From Scilla litardierei (Eukaryota > Streptophyta > Magnoliopsida > Asparagales > Asparagaceae), in NCBI GenBank assembly GCA_030789695.1, contig CM061132.1, positions 26,817,858-26,881,857 on the forward strand: a stretch of DNA of 64,000 bases. Reading direction: 5' to 3'. Shown piece by piece: positions 55,303-64,000 of this stretch. The notes beneath the pieces were generated by a model. The model was not told the DNA's origin. It saw nothing but the letters and a program-made list of their open reading frames with translations, and made no database searches. The position numbers and the translations under genes were made by a program. Numbering within the stretch: the stretch's first letter is position 1; each line of letters opens with the position of its first letter.

Positions 55303-56460
55303 TCTCCAACTTGGTCAAGTACATTTCAATCATACTCCGATTATCTGTATGATATGGCCATGACGTGATTTCACAAACTCCAGCTATCTGTGAAATATGC
55401 ACATTTTATTCACTAAGACAACCATTATCTATGATTGTCATCTTTCATTATTCACGAAAGTTTTCTTGACTTAGATAATTTTAAGTCTCATTAAACCAAC
55501 ATGTTTGGAGTATAAGTCACATTGACTTCTTTATTTTCCATCATATCATGAATGTAATGATATTGTATTTCAATATGTCGTCCTTTGGAACTGTTTCCAC
55601 CACCGTGGATCAAACTGATGGCTGCTTCATTATCACAGTACATCTCAACTGATCCATCCATCAAATTAAGATCCAAGTCCAATAGGAACCGTCTGATCCG
55701 GACTGCATAAGTAACTGACATACTACATGCACTATACTTAGCTTATTGTGTGTATCTCGAAACACAACTATGTGTCTTGTTATCCCAAGAAACGAATGCA
55801 CCATCAATGATGAACAAATGTCCTAAAGTGGACTTCCTATCATCTTAATCCCCTACAACATCTGCATCGGAGTAACCAAGAATCTCAACCGAATCCACTT
55901 GATAAACTAACTTATGATGCACTATACCCTCTATAAATTTCAAACCCTCTTAACAGCTTCCTAATGAGCTGGACCAGGATTACTTTGGTATGTACTAACT
56001 AGACTAACTGGGTACGCCAAGTCTGGTCTAGTACACATTATTGCATACATCAAACTTTCAATAGCCTGAGCATATGGAACACCTAGCGGTTTTTGTCCCT
56101 CTCCAAGACATTGTTCTTTACTTAACCGCTTCCCCATAATCAATGGTGTAGGTACCAGATTAGAATTCTGCATTCCAAATCTCCTCAATATTGTATGCAA
56201 ATATCTTTCTTGGTTTAAACTCAACATTCTAGACATCTAATCTCAAAGGATCAGTATTCCAAGAACATATGATGCATCACACATGTCCTTCATCTCAAAT
56301 TCACTTTAAACTTTTCATTTAATCTTATTCAACACTTCAATTCATTTCCAGCAAGCAGAATAACATCCACATACAAGGACAATATTGTAAAACTGCTCCC
56401 ACTTTTCAAGGTATACACACAATTGTCCAATTTGTTTGCAACGAAACCAAATTGGATAAT
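55303..56460 (-). pseudogene. J: Copia RT and RNase H remains
   Basis: From 56460 down: RT with the active site degraded to YVDV, QERYLHTILRRFGMQNSN, SLMYAIMCTRPDLAYPVS and YQSNPGPAH; then RNase H with EMYCDNEAAISLIH and GRHIEIQYHYIHDMM (55721-55491). There are many stops and frame changes. Integrase and earlier domains are not seen. Confidence 0.8.
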
Positions 56461-56984
56461 TGAAATGTGAAATTTGAAATACCACAATAAGTAAGAACCG
56501 TCTACCTTGTAATATTACCAAGCATTTAGTCTCCAAAAAGATATGCTTCAATTGATAAACATGAGACTAAAACATTGAGAGTCATTAGCAACAACATAAT
56601 ATAGTGATCATCATCAAAACAATATTGGTCTAAAACACCAATACCTAACAATCTTCCCCTTTTTAATGATGACACATATTATGTAAAACATAAACAAATA
56701 AAACACAATACTAATGAGCTCCCCTAATTATATGCACCAATTGAAAATAAATAAACCAATAAAGCTTCAAATCAATTGTGACATATAATAGGCAAAGATT
56801 ATATAAACCATATCTCTCATATATCTCTCCCCATATATGAATATCTCTCTCCCATATATGATTTACATAATCCATATATCTCTCCCCATTGCCATTGTCA
56901 AAAAGGTGGACACAACATACAAGAAATAATTCTTGTCATTGATTCCCTTTTTAAAATGGGACAAATAATACAAGAGATTAAGAG
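56461..56984 (-). mobile_element. K: SIRE-like U3 fragment and 3' internal end
   Basis: On the minus strand, GTGTCATCATTAAAAAGGGG and AAGAT (56678-56651) precede TGTTAGGTATTGG at 56650, a purine tract plus LTR start of SIRE type. The U3 part reaches at most about 190 bp before J sequence begins. To the right lie more tracts near 56820-56890 and no ORF. Confidence 0.45.
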
Positions 56985-58199
56985 ATGTTTGATACCGATT
57001 GTAATGACTGTCTAACTTGCAATACTAACAACAAACACTTTAGAAGGCAGATGAATAGAGTAATGGCAATAATTGTGCAATTAAAAATTAAACTTGCAAA
57101 TGCGAAATTAGAAATGCAAGAGAAGATAATTCACACAATCAAGCAAACGCAAACACGAGATTTTACATTGGTTCCCCAACTTGGGTACATCCAGCCACAC
57201 CAATATTTACTATGATCCAACGCAAGGTAGTGAATACAATCTCTACACAAGAGATACCCTACACAAGGGATTTTGCGACCAACCAACCATACACAAGGGT
57301 CAAACTCTCACACAAAGAACTATTAACTCCCACACATAGAATTAATGTTATCCTACACGAGGACACAACCAACCTTACACAAAGGTTAAACTCCCACAAA
57401 GAGAGTTACTAACTCACACAAAGATAGTTAGGGTTTCAATCACACAGATGAAATAAATAGACTCGTACCTATGCCTTAAAGAGATGAACTAACTCATGAA
57501 GTATGCAAGGCATGAAAGAGGTTCTCCAAGTGTTGAGATGAGCTTTGATTGCACTAGGAGGATTTTTCTTAAGCTAGCTTCAATGCATGAAGAGGGTTAG
57601 AGCTCAAAGAGGGAAATGAGAGAAATGGAAATGGCTTAGTGAATCTCGATGATATTCAATATGAATCAAAAGTTCTAATAGAACTAAGGTATCTCCTATA
57701 TATAGGAAGCCACAAAACCCCCTTAAAACCTAAGCAAAATGCCAAAAGATAAAATCTGCAACGACTAGATTTTGGCAGTTTACGGCTTGAACGGACGCAT
57801 GCAGAACAAGTGACAGGCGACTGATCAACGGTCAGATTATTCCCAACGACTATAATCTGAGTCAGGACAGGCGACTGTAGAAGACTACACAGATGCATGT
57901 ACACTGTGCAGGTGCCTGATCAGACTTCAGCAAGCGACTGCCAGGAGGGATGGAAAGTAGCTGAGAAATGTCAACTTTCATACTTGTGCATTTAGACGAC
58001 TGGAGAACGTTGTCCAGGTGCCTGAAGGATGACAGGTGACTGACAATTGAACTTCAGTCGATTGACCCAAAAGATAGAATAAAGCTCAAAATTGACAAGG
58101 TACGCACTTTGGTATTCAGGCGACTTCTGAATAATCGTCAGGCACCTGATGGTTAACAGGCGCCTGATTTTTGTACTTCAGACGCTTGTACCAAAAGCT
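56985..58199 (-). mobile_element. K: SIRE-like LTR with hairpin array and palindromes, truncated
   Basis: On the minus strand: U3 with CAGGCGCCTG-type palindromes (58165-57814), TATA inside the perfect palindrome TCCTATATATAGGA (57707-57694), an array of hairpins with ACACA loops (57431-57239), and a U5 block (AACTTGGGTACATCC, CAAACGCAAACAC) also found in D, F and G. The right edge meets G at 58200. The left edge is uncertain. Linkage to the fragment at 56461-56984 is plausible but unproven. Confidence 0.6.
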
Positions 58200-59526
58200 T
58201 GTTAGATCTCATGGCACACCAAATACACTAGAGGAGGGTGAATAGTGTATATCACGATGAAATTGCAAATTTGAAAGTAAATAAAAATTGCAATTAAAAA
58301 TGCGGAAGTAAATAACACAATCTAGAGAATAACAAACGCAAACACAGAGATTTATTCTGGTTCGGATCCTTGTGATCATACGTCCAGTCCTCTACCCCGT
58401 AGAGATTTGAATCCACCATAACACTTGCTCCCCGCAAGTAATAAACATACAAAGATGCCAACACTCCCCGTGTTGCAAACTTGTACAATCACTTCAACAA
58501 GAGATTCACCAAATAAAGTAAAGAAAGAGTATGAAACTATATCACCTATAGACTTGATAATGTCGGAATTATAGCGCAAGGATGGTGATGGAATCTCCAA
58601 GGTTCAAAATATGAATGTGGTAGAACACTCTTGGAAACTGGACTTCCTAAAGGGACAAAATTTCTGTAGAGGGTCCCCTATGGAAATCTGAAAATCACAC
58701 ACTTCCTAGAGAGAGAGAAAACTTAAGAAAAGATAAAGTAATTGAATTTTCGTGATTTTTAGGCAGTGGTCTGTGGGTCTATTAATAGCCCAAAAAGTTA
58801 GGTATCTAACGTTGGACAACTGCCTAAATTTTCTAAAAAATCTGAATCATTTTTGTCCAAATTAGTCGACTAATAGAAGAAATTGGTCGACTAATTAAAG
58901 CTGACTAGGAATTTTGGAAGTTGAAGTGTCTTCTCAGACTTCTAAAAACGCAAAGAAACTGAAGTAAAGGCTATTAACTGACTAGAACTAGCCGTTAGTG
59001 GCAGTTCTAACTTCCACTTAATAAATATAAAATTTAAATGATAAATAATTTAAAATATTTGATTTGAAAAAGACTAGTAGGTGAAGTATTAGTCGACTAA
59101 AAAATTTGAAACTTTAAGAAACAGTGGAAAATGATCCTAAAGATTCTAGAAAGGGTCTGACAAAAATTCAGAATTTTCTGAATTTTTTACTATTTAAATT
59201 AGTCGACTAGCACCAGGGATTGGTCGACTAATTTGGTCTTTGACTTGATTTTTTGAAGATGGACCCTAAATAACTAAGAGAGATCATCATCAAGTCTTTT
59301 ACATTCTAAGTATATGCAAGAGAAAAAATAAAAGATTACATCTCTTTTTACAAGATAAAAAATATTTTCGATATGCTTCGACTTGTAGTGGATGCCTCTT
59401 GCAACTTGTTTACTTGATGATTGTCTTAGTAATTGTGCTTATAATATTTGCAAAGATAAAGTTAGTACATATAAAATAATATGTTTGTATCATCAAAACC
59501 ATATGAGGATTTGTGAGTTTTCAACA
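58200..59526 (-). repeat. G: 3' LTR of a SIRE-like Copia
   Basis: Plus-strand start TGTTAGATCTCATGG resembles D's LTR end (reverse complement TGTTGGATCCTGTGG); plus-strand end TTTTCAACA is followed by a purine tract on the minus strand. It contains five TAGTCGACTA-type palindromes (58861-59234), a TATA-like CTATTAATAG palindrome (58779-58788), and three hairpins with CCC or TCCCC loops (58390-58475). The 5' LTR is outside the window. Confidence 0.75.
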
Positions 59527-60117
59527 TTCTCCCCCTCTTTGATGATTTTACAAACATTGAGTATAATAATAATATGTTGACTAACATTATGTAAATCATT
59601 GAATATGATAAAAAATATGATTTGTGTTTACTGATTTATTCCCCCTAAAGATATGGTCTAAGTGCATTAATGCTAAAGAAGGGAGTATGTAAAACAAACA
59701 AAGATATAACTTTATAATAATTATAGCATTGAAAACATATAATGTTCTAATATAAAGTTAATACTGAAATGGGGGGTCTGGCAGCTTTTTCAGTATGGTT
59801 TATTAATATTATACTACCATTTTCTCCCCCTGTCAAATATCAAAAATGGGGGTTTTGGTGTTATAATTAGTTGGCTAATCAAAGGCATTAGGCGACAAAA
59901 AAATATATAAACAGAGTTGAAATAAAAACACAGAGTGCATTTACTGAAGCAAAGATACAAGTAGATACTGAAATCAGCGAGATACATAAACTGAAAGGGA
60001 AATACATCAAACCATACATAAAAACACAATTAAATCTCCTAAAAACTAGCCCTATATACTAATTAGCAGACAAATAGGATGCAGTAGTCGACTAGGGCCG
60101 AGATTTTCAGAACTTCA
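59527..60117 (-). other. G: 3' UTR with purine tracts
   Basis: Minus-strand G runs occur at 59544-59527 (AAAGAGGGGGAGAA, next to the LTR), 59650-59639 and 59840-59821 (TTGACAGGGGGAGAAA). A TAGTCGACTA palindrome lies at 60085-60094. No gene. Confidence 0.65.
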
Positions 60118-61187
60118 TTAATACTCCGAGGGAGGAGGAGGCGGGTAGCGAGAGGAGGATGGAGTGTATGGTGCCCACTGTTGAAGAGTGCTAAGAATTT
60201 CCGCTTGAGTGGTTTGCATATCTTCAAAACCCTTGGCCATGTCCTTCCTAACTTGAGCAATACTAGACTCAAAGCCACTTAAATGCTCTTGAACACCCCC
60301 AAAACCAGAATTTACCTCCTCTCTTAGTTGGTCAATTTGGTCTTGGAGAGAGGGACATGATGGAGGAGGCCGAGCTTATGGGTTAACGATGTGCTTGTGG
60401 CAGCGTGAAGGACGTTCAACTTGGGGTTCGATTTCCTCTTCTTCATCAACTTGAGGAGGAGGAATAGGGAGTTCCATACGGTTGACTACGAAATGATCAA
60501 ATTGTTGGGGATTAAAAAATGAGATTTCATTCTCAAATGAGACACCAAAGTGTTGGAAGATCATTGTATGACAATACAAGGATGAAAAATGTGTTGCTTG
60601 ATGGGTTTGATCAAGACAATCATGATTGCGTTTGCCCAATCTACCTTAATCCCTCCCATGGCGTAGAGAGCCCGGCTACGGGTCTCATTAACGTAGTTAA
60701 GAGAGCCACTCTTTGAGAGTAAATTATAGGTGATTATCTTGACAAGGAGGCGAGCGACGGGATTCAATGCCTTAGCGGACATGCCAATCCAAAAATTTTG
60801 GCTTATGTGATTGGTGAGATCGGAATTGTCCATGGAGGTTTGGCCAAGAAAATTGGAATAAACACAAGGCAAGCGAAGGCTTTCGGCAAGAGAATCATAG
60901 GAGAGATAAATGTCGACTCCTTTCACTTTGGTATCAATGTAAATCTTACCCCCATTTCTCTACCACCTTCATATTGGTATAGAATTGCTTGACAAGAATG
61001 GAGTAATATGGAATGATATTACACCATAAGTGAAAGAAAGAAATGGTGTGGAGAAGGTGATGGATGTTGAGATTTTGGATTGCCGGGTCGGAAAAATTGA
61101 TGGCGCGATCCAAAAAAAAGTTGATTTCTCCACGGTTGCGGCTGGATTTGGTCGGCGTTGGTGGCGAGGGTTTGAAGAAGAAGCCAT
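60118..61187 (-). pseudogene. G: ORF3 downstream of pol, putative plant transposon protein domain
   Basis: The ATG at 61187 gives MASSSNPRHQRRPNP. After one frame change the core reads MKGVDIYLSYDSLAESLRLP, SKSGSLNYVNETRSRALYAM and GGIKVDWANAIM, then FQHFGVSFE, an acidic segment DEEEEIEPQ, an in-frame stop near 60380, and a coiled-coil, proline-rich C terminus ending at 60118. The start follows the N-terminal pattern of the family. There is no signal peptide or membrane segment, so it is not an envelope protein. Homologous to D's ORF3. Confidence 0.7.
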
Positions 61188-61849
61188 TCGGGATGGATGA
61201 AGCTTTCCAACTGAGTATTTGTGGAATTTACGTTTGAATTGAAAGGACTTGTTTGAGTATTGAGCCTTTGGTTTTCTCATGTAAGAAGGAAGAAGATGAA
61301 AAGAGTATTTACAAAAAAATTGTGGAGAGGGAAATTCAAATTCAAATCTCTAAAACGGAATTGATAACTCCTAATAACTCCCTGCAACGTCTCCTAAGTT
61401 TTGGGAAAGAAAACTGATCAAAAATTCCCACGAGAAAACGTACAGAAAGATTCTATTCTTCAGCGATTAGTCGACTGATGCTAAGTATTAGCCAATTAAT
61501 TTGTATTGTAGTCTGAACCGGTTGGAAAAGAGGCGGAAAAAAGTTGTTTTTTAAGTAAAAAAAATTTCAGTCAAATAAGTCGGACGCACTGTTGTATTGG
61601 AATGAAATAAAAGTAATTGCTGGTTAAGTAGAGAAAGTACCTTTGTACTTTATGTAAGGAAGTGTAAGGGAAGGGTCTAGTCTCTTTTGTACTTAGTACT
61701 TGTAAAGTACGTGTGAGAGGGAAACTTTCAAAATTTTGAATTTGGATGTCTTGCCCTTGATGACATTCGGTTTTGACCGAATAAATAAATAAATATATAT
61801 ATATATATAATATTTAATATTAAACAAAACCTTTTTGGACATGATCATC
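61188..61849 (-). other. G: spacer between pol and ORF3
   Basis: No gene. TTAGTCGACTGA, a near copy of the LTR palindrome, lies at 61467-61478, about 280 bp upstream of the ORF3 ATG. An AT microsatellite lies at 61785-61815. Confidence 0.55.
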
Positions 61850-63095
61850 CAAGAATTGATGTCGTGTATCTATATGTTTTGTGTGTGCATGATGTATAGG
61901 ATTCTTGGATAAATTTATTGCACTGGTGTTGTCAAACATAATAGGACATGTATTACATTTAATGCCATAATCTAATATTGTTTGTTTCATCCATAAAATC
62001 TGTGCACAAGCAAAACCAGCGGCAATTATTCCGCTTCAGTGGTTGATAAAGAAACATAGTTTTGTTTCTTATTAAACTAAGATACTAATGCATATCCTAA
62101 AAATTGACAAGTACCACTTGTACTTTTATGATCAGATTTGCAACGAGCAAAATCTGCATCATTATATGAAACTAAATCAAATGAATTTGATTTTGGATAA
62201 TATAAACCAAAATCAGATGCGCGTTTGATATACTAATTATCCTTTTGACGGTAGTCAAATGAGATACCTTAGGATCAGATTGATATCTAGCACATATACA
62301 AACAGAAAACATAATATCTGGTCTACTAGCTGTAAAATAAAGTAATGATCCAATCATACCTCGATATAATGTTTGATCAACATTCTTACCATTTGGATCC
62401 TTGTCAAGATTTGATGAAGTAACCAATGGAGTACGCTTTTCTGCAGAATTCTCTAATCCAAACCTTTTGATGAGTTCCTTTGTATATTTACTTTGATGTA
62501 TAAGTATACATTCCTTCATTTGTTTGATTTGAATTCCAAGAAAATAGGTCAATTCACCCATGTGACTCATCTCAAATTCATTCTGCATTTCCTTAGAAAT
62601 TTTTTGACAAAGAGAATCATTAGTAGAACCAAAAATTATATCATCAACATATATTTGTATAATGATAACATCAGAATCTATATGTTTGGTAAATAAAGTA
62701 GAGCCTATTTTTCCAATAGAATAACCAGATTTTAAAAGAAAGTTCTGTAACCTTTCATACCAAGCACGTGGTGCTTGTTTTAATCCATATAGAGCTTTCT
62801 TTAACTTAAAAACATGATTATCCAAACTTTTATGTTGAAATCCAGGTGGTTGTTCTACATAGACTTCTTCCTTTATAATACCATTTAGAAATGCGCTTTT
62901 AACATCCATTTGATATAACTTAAAATCTTTGTAGCATACATATGCTAAAAGCATTCTAATAGATTCTAATCTTGCTACATGTGCATAGGTTTTATCATAA
63001 TCTATGCCTTTTTTCTGATTATAACCTTGTGCAACTAATCTAGCCTTATTCCTAACCACTTGTCCAGATTCATCTAATTTTTTCTTAAATACCAA
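61850..63095 (-). pseudogene. G: reverse transcriptase and RNase H
   Basis: The RT frame is open from 63095 to 62172: [25 protein letters not shown] and the active site [12 protein letters not shown], in the SIRE style. After a frame change near 62220, RNase H reads DADFARCKSDHKSTSGT and LSTTEAE, with stops, to about 61850. Decay is moderate. Confidence 0.88.
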
Positions 63096-64000
63096 CTTAG
63101 TTCCAATAACATGATGATCTTTTAAGGTCTAGATACTAACTCCTATACATCGTTCCTTTTGAATTGATTAAGTTCTTCATGCATTGCTATAATCCATGAA
63201 CTATCTTTACATGCTTCAATAACATTCGTTGGTTCGATGGATGGTTTAAATGCACAATTAGTCATTTGTCTATTTGAGATCTAGTTCTTACTCTATCAGA
63301 AATATCACCAATAACTAAATCATGTGGATGATTAGAAATTTCAACAAATGCTGTAGAAAGACTTGTATTTTCAGAGATAATCTCAGGAATGGAATTAGTA
63401 GAATCATCGTCACTTAACTTAGTGTTTCTAATGTACCAGTGATAGGTATAGAATCTTCTTCGTCTAAATGTGTAATTGGTGTAAAATTCTCATCGAAACT
63501 TACATGAAGAGATTCTCCAATACATAAGGTTCTTCTATTATAAATCCTATATGCTTTACTACGTGTAGAATATCTACAAAAATACCTTCGTCTGATTTAG
63601 AATCAAACTTATCTAGTGAATCCTTGGTGTTAAGAATAAAACATTTACAACCAAAAACTTTAAAATAAGATACACGAGGTATGCGATCATAAAACAATTC
63701 AAAACAAGTTTTATTGAATTATGGTCTTACCAAAATTCTATTTAAAACATAACATGCAGTAGCAACGGCTTCTGCCCAAAAATATTTTGGAAGATTACTA
63801 TCACATAGTATTGTTCTAGCTCATTCTTGTAATGTTCTATTTTTCCTTTCAACTACACTATTTTTTTGGTGCGGCTCGAGGAAAAGAGAAGTTATGTGTT
63901 ATACCATGTTTATTACAAAATTTTGTAAATAATTCCTTTTCAAACTCTTCTCCATGATCACTACGAATAGTAATAATAGATAAAGAATTTAACTTTTGAA
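63096..64000 (-). pseudogene. G: integrase, broken and cut by the window end
   Basis: From 64000 down: IRSDHGEEFEKELFTKFCN holds the second catalytic Asp. The Glu-containing QxxNSVVERKNRT segment is frame-shifted near 63870. The C-terminal part (63697-63500) reads RVSYFKVFGCKCFILNTKD. The region to RT has several stops. Confidence 0.8.

Overview
The window is repeat-rich nuclear DNA from a flowering plant with a large genome. I found no host gene and no structural RNA gene. Nearly everything is LTR retrotransposon sequence, stacked by nested insertion. Labels used below: J, A, D, B, C, E, F, I, H, G, K. Element boundaries come from paired LTRs, primer-binding sites (PBS) and 5-bp target-site duplications (TSDs) read by eye. 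Domain names are from memory of family motifs; no search was run.

Nesting. J, an old Copia on the minus strand, has its 3' LTR at about 288-758 plus 55219-55302 and RT/RNase H remains to about 56460. It was entered by A, a minus-strand Gypsy of Tat/Retand type (759-55213, TSD GTGAG/GTAAG). A holds two insertions. H, an Athila-like element, sits in A's reverse transcriptase (6746-18673, TSD GGTCG). D, a SIRE-like Copia, sits in A's right-hand LTR (21695-54771, TSD AGACG/AGGCA). D holds B in its 5' LTR (22118-27987, TSD ATTAG) and C in its third ORF (32214-51924, TSD ATAAC). C holds E in its 5' LTR (36915-50832, TSD AATAC). E holds the solo LTR F in one LTR (38179-39861) and the Copia I in the other (44110-49060, TSD CTCTA). 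The chain J-A-D-C-E-F/I is six levels deep. Right of J are fragments of a SIRE-like element K and the 3' part of G, another minus-strand SIRE-like Copia that runs off the window.

Coding content. A keeps gag, RT, RNase H and a second (archaeal-type) RNase H, but has lost protease and integrase. On its opposite strand it carries an extra gene with its own TATA box. H has an intact 923-aa gag-protease ORF and a second, Athila-type ORF, but no RT or integrase, and its LTRs are nearly identical (young). B and C are sister gag-only elements with the same tRNA-Asp-type PBS as H. D and E are SIRE-like elements that kept gag and lost pol. D and G share an extra ORF downstream of pol. I has a nearly complete Copia pol with a small integrase deletion.

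Most unusual signals. (1) Several elements carry arrays of small hairpins with the same loop but different self-complementary stems: five in each H LTR, about eight in the K LTR, three in the G LTR, two in the B 3' region. (2) H, D/F, G and K LTRs carry family-specific short perfect palindromes repeated upstream of their TATA boxes, and in H, D and G the same palindrome recurs inside the element just upstream of the extra ORF, suggesting a reused promoter module. (3) B carries a four-unit heat-shock element 72 bp upstream of a TATA box in both LTRs.
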